Below, in pieces: positions 1 to 7,790 of a stretch of 30,277 bases of DNA; the stretch's first letter is position 1, and the number at the start of each line of letters is the position of its first letter. Source of the stretch: DSWT01 sp049975385 (GTDB lineage Bacteria; Chloroflexota; Anaerolineae; B4-G1; SLSP01); contig JBNGDO010000050.1 in the NCBI GenBank assembly GCA_049975385.1, positions 1 to 30,277 of the forward strand. The letters run 5' to 3'. The position numbers were made by a program, and so were the translations under genes. The notes beneath the pieces were generated by a model that saw only the letters and a list, made by a program, of their open reading frames with translations, was not told where the DNA came from and searched no databases.

Positions 1-32
1 GTGCCCGCCCCCAAACCCCCACCCCCAGATTT

Positions 33-58
33 TTGAAAAGATACCCTTCACAAGGGTA
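33..58 (-). terminator. Weak intrinsic terminator downstream of pgi
   Basis: A perfect 7-bp hairpin (TACCCTT, loop CAC, AAGGGTA, 42-58) lies about 40 bases past the pgi stop. Read on the minus strand it is followed by a T-rich stretch (TCTTTTC). The stem is short, so this is a modest call. The remaining bases 1-32 are C-rich and hold no gene I can support. Confidence 0.45.
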
Positions 59-99
59 CGCGCCCATTAGCGACGATTCGCGTGATTCGCGGTTAGAAT

Positions 100-1758
100 T
101 TACAGCATCCGTTTGTAGGTATTGATCAGCCCGTTGGTCGATGAATCATGGGATGCGATAAGTTCTTCCCCGCGCAGTTCGGGCAGGATCGCCTTGGCGA
201 GCTGCTTGCCGAGTTCGACGCCCCACTGATCGAAGGAGTTGATGTCCCAGATCGCCCCCTGCGTGAAGATTTTGTGCTCGTAGAGCGCGATGAGCGCACC
301 GAGCGTTTCGGGCATAAGCCGTGGAAAAAGGAAGGAGTTGGTGGGCCGGTTCCCCGGGAAGGTCTTGGCAGCGACCAGCATTTCCAGATCGTTGCCGGTA
401 TACCCCGCTGCGAGTAACTCGGCGCGCGCTTCGTCGGGCGTGCGGCCTTTCATCAGCGCCTCGGTCTGCGCGAAGAAGTTCGAGAGCAGCAGCGTGTGGT
501 GCTCGCCAAGCGGATTCTGGCTCTGCGCCGCGGCCAGGAAGTCACAGGGGACGAGCTTCGTGCCCTGGTGGATCAGTTGGTAAAAGGCGTGCTGGCCGTT
601 CGTCCCCGGCTGGCCCCAGATGATCGGGCCGGTCTGGTAGTCCACCGGTTCACCCGCGCGCGTGACACCCTTGCCGTTGCTCTCCATGTCGCCCTGTTGC
701 AGGTAGGCCGGAAAGTGGATCAAGTACTGGTCGTAAGGAAGAACCGCGTGCGAGCGCGCATCGAAGAAGTTGTTGTACCAAATGCCCAGCAAGGCCATAA
801 TGACCGGCACGTTCTCCTCGAACGGCGCCGTGCGGAAGTGCCGGTCGATCCGGTGCGCGCCCGCGAGCAGCGCCTCGAAGTTGTCCATGCCGATGGAAAG
901 CACGATGGACAGGCCGATGGCAGACCACAACGAATAGCGCCCGCCGACCCAATCCCAGAACTCGAACATGTTGGCGGTGTCGATGCCGAAACGCGCCACA
1001 CCTTCGGTATTCGTGGACATCGCCACGAAGTGTTTAGCGATGGCGGCTTCATTTTTCGCCGCTTCCAGGAACCACGCGCGGGCAGAATGCGCATTGGCCA
1101 TCGTCTCCTGGGTAGTGAAGGTTTTGGAAGCCACCAGGAACAACACGGTTTCCGGGTTGACGGCTTTCAGCGTCTCGACCAGGTCGGTGCTGTCCACATT
1201 TGAGACGAAGCGCATCCGCAGGCCGGGCTTGCCGTAGGGTTTCAACGCCTCGCACACCATCTTGGGGCCAAGGTCAGACCCGCCGATGCCGATATTGACG
1301 ACATCGGTGATCGGCTTGCCGGTGTAGCCCTTCCAGGCGCCGGAGCGGACGGCTTCGCTAAACGTCCTCATTCTGGCCAAAACGGCATTGACCTTCGGCA
1401 TCACGTCCTCGCCATCGACCAAAATCGGGCGGTTCGAGCGATTGCGCAGCGCGACGTGCAAGACGGCGCGATCCTCCGTGTTGTTGATCTTCTGGCCGGT
1501 GAACATGGCTTCGATCTTCGCTTGCAGACCGGCCTGGCGCGCAAGATCGCACAACAACCGCATCGTTTCCTGCGTCACGCGATTCTTGGAATAGTCGAAC
1601 AGAATCTCGCCGCCCGACAGCCCCGCAGGCACGCGCAGCGAAAACTTCTCAAAACGCTGCGGGTCACGGGCGAAGAGGTCACGCATGTGCACATCAGCCA
1701 TCTCGCGTTGGTGCGCTAGGAGCGCTTGCCATGCAGGCAAATCAACAGGTCCTGGCAT
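100..1758 (-). CDS. pgi: Glucose-6-phosphate isomerase
   Basis: Interconverts glucose-6-phosphate and fructose-6-phosphate in the cytoplasm. The 552-residue protein is full length for the long bacterial/eukaryal-type PGI family. Visible signatures are GIGGSDLGP (phosphate binding), SKTFTTQETM, the QGDMESNGKG motif with the catalytic Glu at 359, and GTNGQHAFYQ with the catalytic His at 390. The positions are close to those of the well-studied rabbit enzyme. The ATG start is preceded at good spacing by AAGGAGGG. It is the last gene of a minus-strand sugar cluster after transaldolase, separated by 118 bases that contain an inverted repeat, so it may be co-transcribed or have its own promoter. 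Confidence 0.97.
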   Translation of the reverse strand: MPGPVDLPAWQALLAHQREMADVHMRDLFARDPQRFEKFSLRVPAGLSGGEILFDYSKNRVTQETMRLLCDLARQAGLQAKIEAMFTGQKINNTEDRAVLHVALRNRSNRPILVDGEDVMPKVNAVLARMRTFSEAVRSGAWKGYTGKPITDVVNIGIGGSDLGPKMVCEALKPYGKPGLRMRFVSNVDSTDLVETLKAVNPETVLFLVASKTFTTQETMANAHSARAWFLEAAKNEAAIAKHFVAMSTNTEGVARFGIDTANMFEFWDWVGGRYSLWSAIGLSIVLSIGMDNFEALLAGAHRIDRHFRTAPFEENVPVIMALLGIWYNNFFDARSHAVLPYDQYLIHFPAYLQQGDMESNGKGVTRAGEPVDYQTGPIIWGQPGTNGQHAFYQLIHQGTKLVPCDFLAAAQSQNPLGEHHTLLLSNFFAQTEALMKGRTPDEARAELLAAGYTGNDLEMLVAAKTFPGNRPTNSFLFPRLMPETLGALIALYEHKIFTQGAIWDINSFDQWGVELGKQLAKAILPELRGEELIASHDSSTNGLINTYKRML

Positions 1759-1780
1759 AGTTCCCTCCTTGAGAAGTAAA

Positions 1781-1845
1781 CCACGAATCTACACTAATCT
1801 TCACGAAGAGCAAAAAATTAGTTCAGATTCGTGAAGATTAGTGGT
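1781..1845. repeat. Inverted repeat of the dispersed TTCGTGAAGATTAGTGG family
   Basis: Arms ACTAATCTTCACGAA (1793-1807) and its exact reverse complement (1828-1842) flank a 20-base A-rich loop. A related element lies at 10241-10311, and a decayed relative lies near 30110-30140. It sits between tal and pgi and could fold as an RNA hairpin. Function unknown. Confidence 0.75.
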
Positions 1846-1876
1846 GAGATTTTCACCTTGCGTTAATGACGTGACT

Positions 1877-3007
1877 TTAAGATGCATCAACCGCGGCCTT
1901 GCGGCTCGCCTCCACGGCATCTAGAAGCGCGGTGTACGCATCGGCGAAGGATTTGACGCCCGCCACCTCAAGCTCATCTGTCACAGTTTTCATCGAGATT
2001 CCCAGCGTCTCCAGACTTGCAAGGGTCTGGCCGGATCCCGGCACATTCTCTAGCAGACTGCCAGGGCGCACCTCCCCATGATCCAGAAAGGCTTTCAAGG
2101 TGTGCGGTGGCATGGTGTTGACTGTGTTCGGTCCAACCAGTTCCTCCACATAGCGGACATCGCGATACGCCGGATTCTTGGTGCTGGTCGAAGCCCACAG
2201 GGGGCGCTGTATCCGCGCGCCCTGCACTTTGAGCGCCTGGAATCGCAGCGAACCGAATACTTCCTGGTACTTGGCGTAGGCCAGACGGGCATTGGCGATG
2301 GCAGCCTTCCCTAGCAAACTCTGCGCATTTTCTGCGTGCGCATCGCCGCGATCGATTATCTCCGAAAGGCGACCATCCACCTTGGTGTCGACGCGCGACA
2401 CGAAGAAGGAGGCCACCGACGCGACGCGGGCCACCGGCAGCCCCGCCGCCACGCGCTGCTCCAGGCCGGCCAGGTAGGCATCCATCACGGCCCGGTAGCG
2501 ATCCAGCGCGAAGATCAGCGTGACGTTGACGTTGATGCCCTCGGCAATCGCCCCGGTGATCGCCGGCAGGCCGGCCACGGTGGCGGGGATTTTGATCAGC
2601 AGATTGGGGCGATCCACGCGTTGCCAGAGCTGCTGCGCCTCGGCGAGCGTGCCCCCGGTGTCGTTCGCCAGGTAAGGATCGACTTCCAGGCTGACATAGC
2701 CATCGCCACCATCCGTTTCCTCGTATAGCGTGCGAAATAAATCCGCCGCTGCCTGGATGTCCTCGACCGCAAGCTGCCAGAAGATCTCTTTTGCGCTCCG
2801 GCCGGCCTTCGCCAGCGGCACCAGGCCGGCATCATAGTCGTGCGATTGGGTGATGGCCTTCATGAAGATCGATGGGTTGGAGGTGACGCCGCGAATTTCG
2901 CCACGCTCGATCATCCTAGCCAGCTCACCGTTGACCAGCAGGCCGCGCTGGATGTTGTCGTACCAGACCGACTGTCCGGCTGCGTGTAATTGTTGTAGTG
3001 TGTGCAT
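1877..3007 (-). CDS. tal: Transaldolase
   Basis: Transfers a dihydroxyacetone unit between sedoheptulose-7-phosphate and glyceraldehyde-3-phosphate in the non-oxidative pentose phosphate pathway. At 376 residues it matches the long bacterial transaldolase subfamily. The N-terminal GVTSNPSIFMKAI segment, the NLLIKIPAT motif with Schiff-base Lys139, the VNVTLIF strand and the ASVASFFVSRVD segment are all present. The ATG start is preceded by GAGAGGGA, which overlaps the end of the upstream sugar-kinase gene. Only 9 bases separate the two genes, so they are almost certainly one operon. The pgi gene follows, making a pentose phosphate/glycolysis set. Confidence 0.96.
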   Translation of the reverse strand: MHTLQQLHAAGQSVWYDNIQRGLLVNGELARMIERGEIRGVTSNPSIFMKAITQSHDYDAGLVPLAKAGRSAKEIFWQLAVEDIQAAADLFRTLYEETDGGDGYVSLEVDPYLANDTGGTLAEAQQLWQRVDRPNLLIKIPATVAGLPAITGAIAEGINVNVTLIFALDRYRAVMDAYLAGLEQRVAAGLPVARVASVASFFVSRVDTKVDGRLSEIIDRGDAHAENAQSLLGKAAIANARLAYAKYQEVFGSLRFQALKVQGARIQRPLWASTSTKNPAYRDVRYVEELVGPNTVNTMPPHTLKAFLDHGEVRPGSLLENVPGSGQTLASLETLGISMKTVTDELEVAGVKSFADAYTALLDAVEASRKAAVDAS

Positions 3008-3016
3008 AGGTCCCTC

Positions 3017-4120
3017 TCAGCGTTGGATGCGCGCTGAGCCGCCCTGGGCGAATGCGCGAACCTGTTCGAGGGTCGCCATCGTCGTGTCGCCGGGGAAGGT
3101 GGTCAGCAGCGCGCCGTGCGCCCACCCCAGATTGACCGCTTCCTGCTCGGAGGCGCCGGTCAACAACCCGTAGAAGAATCCGGCCGCGTAGCCATCCCCG
3201 CCGCCGACACGATCCAGCACGTCCAGCTCGCAGGTAGGCGACTGGTAGGTCTTGCCATTGATCCAGGCAACAGCACCCCAGCTATGGTGATTCGTCGAGT
3301 GTACCTCACGCAATGTGGTTGCCACCACCTTGACGTTTGGATACAGGTCGGTCACTTTGTCGATCATCCCAAAGAAGACGCTCGGATCGAGCTTGGACTT
3401 GGCCGCGACCTTGGGGCCGGGGATACCGAGGCCCATCTGCAGATCCTCTTCGTTGCCGACGATCACATCGACGTTTTCTACGATGCCCCTGAGCACCTTC
3501 AGGGCAACCTCATGCCCGCCCCAGCGATTCCATAGCTTGGCGCGGTAGTTGAGATCGATGGAGGTGATGGCACCGGCGGCCTTAGCGGCCTTCATACCCT
3601 CGATGATCAACTCGCCTGTGGTTTCGGACAGCGCGGCGAAGATGCCGCCGCTGTGGAACCAGCGCGTGCGATCCCCAAAGATCTTGGCCCAATCGAAGTC
3701 CCCCGGTTTGAGCTGCGCCGCGGCTTCGTTGCAGCGGTTGTAGAACACCACGGGCGCGCGCACGCCCTGCCCGCGGTCGCTGTAGACCGTCGCCATGTTC
3801 GGACCGGTCACGCCGTTATGCTCGAAGCGCTTGTAGAAAGGAATGACGCCCATCGCGCGCACGCGCTCCGCGATCAAATCGCCGATGGGATAGTCCACCA
3901 TCGCCGAAACGATACCCGTACGCAAGCGGAAACAATCTGCCAGATTTGCGGCCACGTTGAACTCGCCGCCACTCACGTGAATGTCGCAATGGGTCGCCTT
4001 GCGGAAGGGGATGACCCCCGGGTCCAGCCGGTGGATCAGTCCGCCCAGCGATACCAGGTCCAGGACCCGGTCTTGCAATTCGCCCTCAGCGGGTGGTTTC
4101 AGGTTCATGCCGTATTTCAT
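3017..4120 (-). CDS. PfkB-family sugar kinase (2-keto-3-deoxygluconate kinase-like)
   Basis: An ATP-dependent sugar kinase of the ribokinase/PfkB superfamily, 367 residues. The N-terminal sugar-binding part has SGGEFNVAANLA. The C-terminal anion-hole motif is DRVGGGDGYAAGF with catalytic base Asp309; most relatives have DTTGAGDAF there. The GGGD variant is known from kinases annotated as 2-dehydro-3-deoxygluconokinase, so KDG is the first guess, but the substrate is not fixed by sequence. The start is ATG with AAGGAG 6-7 bases upstream. It is coupled to tal downstream. A 200-base non-coding stretch separates it from the GH20 gene and probably holds its promoter, although I could not pick out convincing -35/-10 boxes. 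Confidence 0.85.
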   Translation of the reverse strand: MKYGMNLKPPAEGELQDRVLDLVSLGGLIHRLDPGVIPFRKATHCDIHVSGGEFNVAANLADCFRLRTGIVSAMVDYPIGDLIAERVRAMGVIPFYKRFEHNGVTGPNMATVYSDRGQGVRAPVVFYNRCNEAAAQLKPGDFDWAKIFGDRTRWFHSGGIFAALSETTGELIIEGMKAAKAAGAITSIDLNYRAKLWNRWGGHEVALKVLRGIVENVDVIVGNEEDLQMGLGIPGPKVAAKSKLDPSVFFGMIDKVTDLYPNVKVVATTLREVHSTNHHSWGAVAWINGKTYQSPTCELDVLDRVGGGDGYAAGFFYGLLTGASEQEAVNLGWAHGALLTTFPGDTTMATLEQVRAFAQGGSARIQR

Positions 4121-4320
4121 CGTTGACTCCTTATTTTGTATAGGGTATAGGTTTCTTTGCCGACAGATTTTAGCAGATAGAGAAATTTCATTCGGACTTG
4201 CAGTCGAGGGTTATAACGTTCGCGCCGCAGCATGTTGGTGCGTTAACGACGCCAGCACCATCGATCACACAGATTATATAACCTTGCTGCTAGATCAACA
4301 AGTCTCCCGGAATCTGTTTG

Positions 4321-5883
4321 TCAATCCAACCGGCGGTAATGTACATTCATCCCATCCAGCCGGTGCAAATGCTCCTCCAGCCGAGCGAGGAAATCCGCAT
4401 AATCCCTGTTCTCGGCGGGCGTCCACACAGCTTCGGCAAGGGCACACAAACGCGGGAAGGCCATGTACTCCACGTGCTCCGGCGTCGGTATGTACTCCGT
4501 CCACAACTGCCCCTGCCCGCCCAGGACATGATGCGCGTGGGCTTCGTCGATCCCCTCACACACCGGCTCAAAGGCATAAGCGCCTTCTAATGGAATATAA
4601 CCGCCAATTGCCAATGGTTCCTGGTCGCGATCCTCCGATTGAGAATAATCGAAGTAAGTGAACGTGTTGGGTGCCATCACAACGTCGTGGCCCGAGGTTG
4701 CCGCCGCCACCCCGCCCTGGACGCCACGCCAGGACATCACCGTGGCGTTTTCGGCCAGGCCACCCTCCAGGATTTCGTCCCAGCCGACCAAACGCCGGCC
4801 GTGAGACGTGAGGAAGGCATCCATCCGGCGGATGAAGTAGCTTTGCAATTCTTCTTCGTCGTGCAGACCCAACGCTTGCATCCGCGCCTGCGCCGCCGGG
4901 CTGGCCTTCCACTGTGCTTTAGGCGCTTCGTCGCCGCCGACGTGGATAAACTCGCTGGGGAACAAATCCAGGACTTCGGTTAACACGTCCTGCAGGAAGG
5001 CGAGCGTGCTCTCCTCGACATTGAATACGTTTTCGCTGATACCCCAGTACGTGCGCACGTCAAGCGGTTCACCGAGAACGTCATTGCCCAGCTCCGGGTA
5101 GGCCGCAATCGCCGCCTGCGCGTGACCGGGCATCTCGATCTCCGGCACGACGGTGACGTGGCGCGCTTGCGCATAGGCCACGACCTCGCGAATGTCGTCC
5201 TGGGTATAGAAGCCGCCATGCGGGACGCCATCGAAAACCATCTCGGTGTCGCGCTGCATCCGCCCGACCAGCGTTTCCTTGCGCCATGCCCCCACCTCGG
5301 TCAGCCGGGGATATTTCTTGATTTCGATGCGCCAACCCTGATCGTCGGTGAGATGCCAGTGGAAGATGTTGAGTTTGTGCAACGCCAGCAGATCGATGAA
5401 GCGCAGGACGAAGTCCTTGGGCATAAAGTGACGGCACACATCCAACATCGCGCCGCGCCAACCGAAGCGCGGAACGTCTTCAATCTCCACACACGGCATC
5501 GTCCAGGCGACATCTTTCACCCGTGCCGGGCGGAACACTTCTGGCGGCAGCAGTTGACGCAGCGATTGCGCCGCGTAGAACAAGCCCGCTGGTTGCGCCG
5601 CGCGCGCCGTCACCCGGGAGGGCGTCACCATCAGACGATAGCTTTCCACACCCAAGTCCACGGCGGCTTCATCCAGCATAAAAGCAATCGCAGGGTGAGC
5701 ATCGTCCGGTGCATCCACCAGCGGTAGCGCAAACCCGGTCGCAGGTGCGACCTGTTCGGCGAATAGCTTTGCCACCTCGGCAGCAGGCCCGGCAGCGACC
5801 AGCACCGTATCCGCCGTCAATGCAAATTTTCCCTCACCCAGCACAACGTGTGAGGGTGCCGGCACGATCGTCATCTTCGACAT
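4321..5883 (-). CDS. Beta-N-acetylhexosaminidase (GH20)
   Basis: Glycoside hydrolase family 20 enzyme, about 520 residues, that removes terminal beta-N-acetylglucosamine or galactosamine. The N-terminal ~130 residues match the GH20b accessory alpha/beta domain. The catalytic barrel follows, with HWHLTDDQGWR, the conserved VPEIEMPGH strand and the HVGGDEAPK motif carrying the substrate-assisted catalytic pair Asp318-Glu319. A Trp-rich C-terminal substrate pocket (MSWRG, GGQGQLWTEY) is also visible. No signal peptide is evident, so the enzyme is probably cytoplasmic and acts on imported amino-sugar oligosaccharides. I chose the ATG at 5881-5883 because GGGAGG lies 6 bases upstream; a TTG two codons earlier is a poorer start. 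Confidence 0.93.
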   Translation of the reverse strand: MSKMTIVPAPSHVVLGEGKFALTADTVLVAAGPAAEVAKLFAEQVAPATGFALPLVDAPDDAHPAIAFMLDEAAVDLGVESYRLMVTPSRVTARAAQPAGLFYAAQSLRQLLPPEVFRPARVKDVAWTMPCVEIEDVPRFGWRGAMLDVCRHFMPKDFVLRFIDLLALHKLNIFHWHLTDDQGWRIEIKKYPRLTEVGAWRKETLVGRMQRDTEMVFDGVPHGGFYTQDDIREVVAYAQARHVTVVPEIEMPGHAQAAIAAYPELGNDVLGEPLDVRTYWGISENVFNVEESTLAFLQDVLTEVLDLFPSEFIHVGGDEAPKAQWKASPAAQARMQALGLHDEEELQSYFIRRMDAFLTSHGRRLVGWDEILEGGLAENATVMSWRGVQGGVAAATSGHDVVMAPNTFTYFDYSQSEDRDQEPLAIGGYIPLEGAYAFEPVCEGIDEAHAHHVLGGQGQLWTEYIPTPEHVEYMAFPRLCALAEAVWTPAENRDYADFLARLEEHLHRLDGMNVHYRRLD

Positions 5884-6130
5884 ATCCAACCTCCCATTCT
5901 TATCGTTTTGTGATGCTCTAAGAGCTACGGCTTTGTAAAGAACCGATTGAATTTTCTATCGATTCGACGAATTAGTCAACTTGCGATCACTTCCAATCCA
6001 TGGATATTTGCGCAATTCCAAAACTGTGCTAACATCATACTGAAACAGTCAAATGACATCTCCGAGTCGTATTATCTAACCCGTATAAACCGGAACGAAG
6101 AGAACCTTCGACACTCGTCTTCTTGCTCAT
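5884..6130. other. Non-coding intergenic region, AT-richer leader/promoter zone
   Basis: This stretch lies between the divergent GH20 gene and the riboswitch-led operon and must hold promoters for both. It is clearly richer in A and T than the surrounding genes. TATTAT (near 6070) and TATAAA (near 6083) could be -10 boxes for the rightward transcript, but neither has a clear -35 partner. I see no gene here; a 68-codon open frame at 5947-6153 has no ribosome binding site and runs into the riboswitch. Confidence 0.5.
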
Positions 6131-6131
6131 T

Positions 6132-6238
6132 GTGCAAGAATTTCCGGGGTTAGGCCCTAAAAGCAATGCTTATGGGTTACGACCGGTAGGGTATAGCGGG
6201 AAACGGCTATGCCTCCCAGTCTTGGAAAGGAGATGCGC
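6132..6238 (+). promoter_or_regulatory. Moco (molybdenum cofactor) riboswitch aptamer
   Basis: The segment GCCTCCC-N6-GGAAAGG (6211-6230) matches, as I remember it, the highly conserved core of the Moco RNA motif upstream of E. coli moaA (GCCTCCC-N6-GGAAAGGTG). The secondary structure also fits. Closing stem P1 pairs GTGCA (6132-6136) with TGCGC (6234-6238). P2 pairs TTTCC (6141-6145) with GGAGA (6229-6233). An 8-bp stem pairs GGTATAGC (6190-6197) with GCTATGCC (6206-6213) immediately before CTCCC, as in E. coli. An inner arm pairs CCC (6155-6157) with GGG (6173-6175) and then AAGC/GCTT. An intrinsic terminator follows at about 37 bases, which suggests transcriptional control, presumably OFF when cofactor is plentiful. 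It controls the ECF transporter operon downstream. I see no B12 box, TPP or FMN signature. Confidence 0.83.
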
Positions 6239-6273
6239 CATAGGTCAAATTGCGTGCAATCACGCAGCACAAG

Positions 6274-6304
6274 ACGGCGTCCTTTCTGAGGATGCCGTTT
6301 TTTT
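6274..6304 (+). terminator. Intrinsic terminator, riboswitch expression platform
   Basis: CGGCGTCCT (6275-6283) pairs with AGGATGCCG (6289-6297) around the loop TTCTG, with one G-T pair and an extra A-T at the base. Seven T residues follow (6298-6304). It lies between the Moco-type aptamer and the first gene. CAAGAC at 6270-6275, the foot of this hairpin, is complementary to GTCTTG at 6219-6224 inside the aptamer core, so ligand binding could decide whether the terminator forms. A separate perfect hairpin (TGCGTG-CAAT-CACGCA, 6251-6266) lies between aptamer and terminator. Confidence 0.88.
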
Positions 6305-6305
6305 G

Positions 6306-6395
6306 TTTGGGTAACTAGGGATTGGTAACTGGGAACTGGGGATTGGGGATTGAGAGTACTTATTTCCCAATCCCCAATCACTAATCACTTCTCTA
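6306..6395 (+). repeat. GGGGATTGGTAACT-type low-complexity inverted repeat
   Basis: The first half repeats GGGATTGG, GGTAACT and GGGGATTG units. The second half is C-rich (CCCAATCCCCAATCAC) and can pair with the first, so the element is a degenerate hairpin. It lies between the riboswitch terminator and the ribosome binding site of the first operon gene. The same family is found in frame inside the ATPase gene at 8449-8640. Confidence 0.7.
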
Positions 6396-6408
6396 ACAGG
6401 AACACACT

Positions 6409-7764
6409 ATGCAAAAGAATCGTTACTACTTTTCCACCCGCGACCTGCTGATGATGGCCGCGCTGGCCGCGTTGGGCGGTGTAGCGGGAACGTACATCAG
6501 CGCTGCCGGGCGCGTTGTCAACGCCCTCGTCGGGATTCCCGGCTCGATGCAGTGGGCCGCTGGGCTGCACGTCCTCTGGCTGACGTTGGCGGTAGGGTTG
6601 ACCGGCAAACCGGGCGCGGGAACCGTGACCGGCATTCTCAAAGGTTTCGTGGAATTGCTCACCGGCAATCCCCACGGGCTGCTCGTCGTATTGGTGGACA
6701 TCGTCGCGGGCATTTTGGTGGACGCGGGCTTCCTACCCTTCCGAGACCGGGACCGCCTACCCGGTTATCTACTCGCCGGAGGATTGGCCTCGCTCTCGAA
6801 CGTCATCATCTTTCAACTGTTCGCCGTACTCCCCGCCGACTTGCTCTCCTATGGCGCAATTCTGTTGCTGAGTGTCGTGGCCGGGCTGTCGGGCGTCGTC
6901 TTCGCCGGATTCCTAGGCTACACGTTGACGCGCACCTTGCGCCGTACCGGCGTCGTCAAAGATCACCCTGTCCTCCCGACTCGCAACCGCGTCCACCCTA
7001 TTTTATTGCTCAGCGCAGCGTTATTGGCCGGGGCATTGTTCGTCTACCTGCGCGGCTCGCTGCGCGGCGCGGTGGAAATCCCCATTGCCGGAGCCGTAAA
7101 CGCACCCTACACCTATCCTCAGGAACACGGCGACCTGCCCACCATAACCGCCGGCGATAGTGTGCGCTATACCGGCGTCCCTGTGCGCGAATTGATTGAG
7201 CGGGCGCAGCCGCAAGCCGGTGCCGGGATGCTCCTCGTCCAGGCAACGGACGGGTACGCTTTTTTCATCAGCCTGAAAGAGGTACAGGAGAACGACAACC
7301 TGTTGCTCGCCGCCCAGGGCAGAGGCGACGAAGCTTCGTATGACATCGTCGGCGCGGCGAACACCAAAGCGCAGGTACGTGGGGTAAGCGGGCTCACCAT
7401 CATCGCGACGACGACGCTCGAAATCACGGGGGCACTCGAAAATCCCGCGCCTTTCGATCCCGATGCCTGGCAGTTCCAAATGGAGAGCATCATGCTCAAT
7501 CTGGGAGACGGCCCCCGCAGACTCCAGGGCATGTCATTAGCGAAGGTTCTGCAAACGCTCGAACCGGCAGCGAACGCGACAAGTGTGATCCTCCACACCC
7601 CTGGCGATCCTGTCACGTTACCGTTGAACGAGGTATTGAGTAACGATGAGGTAAGCATCTACACCGTTGTCGGCGCGGAACGCATCACGTTTGCCATCGC
7701 CCGGACGAACGGGACAGTGATTGCGCCGCAGGTGACGCGGGTTGAGGTAGACGGTAGACAGTAG
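6409..7764 (+). CDS. YkoE-type ECF transporter S component fused to two extracytoplasmic SUOX-like modules
   Basis: This is probably the substrate-binding membrane subunit of an energy-coupling-factor importer, 451 residues. Residues 10-185 are hydrophobic helices containing GKPGAG (66-71) and the GNPHG motif (86-90), the hallmark of the YkoE family (PF09819) known from the thiamine-precursor transporter YkoEDC. A further helix (about 195-213) leads to a soluble tail with two related domains, about 218-332 and 335-447. They resemble the molybdopterin-binding fold of sulfite oxidase (PF00174) in pattern (YTGVPVRELIERA, ATDGYAFFISLKEV), but without its cofactor-ligating Cys. ATG start with CAGGAAC upstream. 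The last codons (VDGRQ, stop) lie in a GTAGACG repeat. The Moco riboswitch upstream suggests a pterin, cofactor or metal substrate rather than thiamine; this is inference. Confidence 0.8.
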   Translation: MQKNRYYFSTRDLLMMAALAALGGVAGTYISAAGRVVNALVGIPGSMQWAAGLHVLWLTLAVGLTGKPGAGTVTGILKGFVELLTGNPHGLLVVLVDIVAGILVDAGFLPFRDRDRLPGYLLAGGLASLSNVIIFQLFAVLPADLLSYGAILLLSVVAGLSGVVFAGFLGYTLTRTLRRTGVVKDHPVLPTRNRVHPILLLSAALLAGALFVYLRGSLRGAVEIPIAGAVNAPYTYPQEHGDLPTITAGDSVRYTGVPVRELIERAQPQAGAGMLLVQATDGYAFFISLKEVQENDNLLLAAQGRGDEASYDIVGAANTKAQVRGVSGLTIIATTTLEITGALENPAPFDPDAWQFQMESIMLNLGDGPRRLQGMSLAKVLQTLEPAANATSVILHTPGDPVTLPLNEVLSNDEVSIYTVVGAERITFAIARTNGTVIAPQVTRVEVDGRQ

Positions 7765-7773
7765 ACGGGGGTG
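7745..7773 (+). repeat. GTAGACG-type short repeat covering the S-component stop codon
   Basis: GTAGACGGTAGACAGTAGAC is built from 7-8 base units. The same run occurs in the opposite orientation at 11295-11331. Here it encodes the C-terminal residues VDGRQ and the TAG stop of the S-component gene. Confidence 0.75.
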
Positions 7774-7790
7774 TCACGTCCTGGGGATAA

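Noticed and set aside
496..1203. 235-codon open frame antisense to pgi
   Set aside because: Shadow of the highly conserved pgi gene.
4121..4320. LacI-type operator around CGTTAACG between the GH20 and PfkB genes
   Set aside because: The half-sites do not extend beyond 8 bases and no regulator gene is nearby.
5947..6153. 68-codon plus-strand open frame
   Set aside because: No ribosome binding site, unlike-protein composition, AT-rich, and it runs into the riboswitch aptamer.
6132..6304. TPP or cobalamin riboswitch upstream of the YkoE-type genes
   Set aside because: No CTGAGA/ACCTGATC TPP boxes and no GCCACTG B12 box; the conserved core and stems fit the Moco motif instead.
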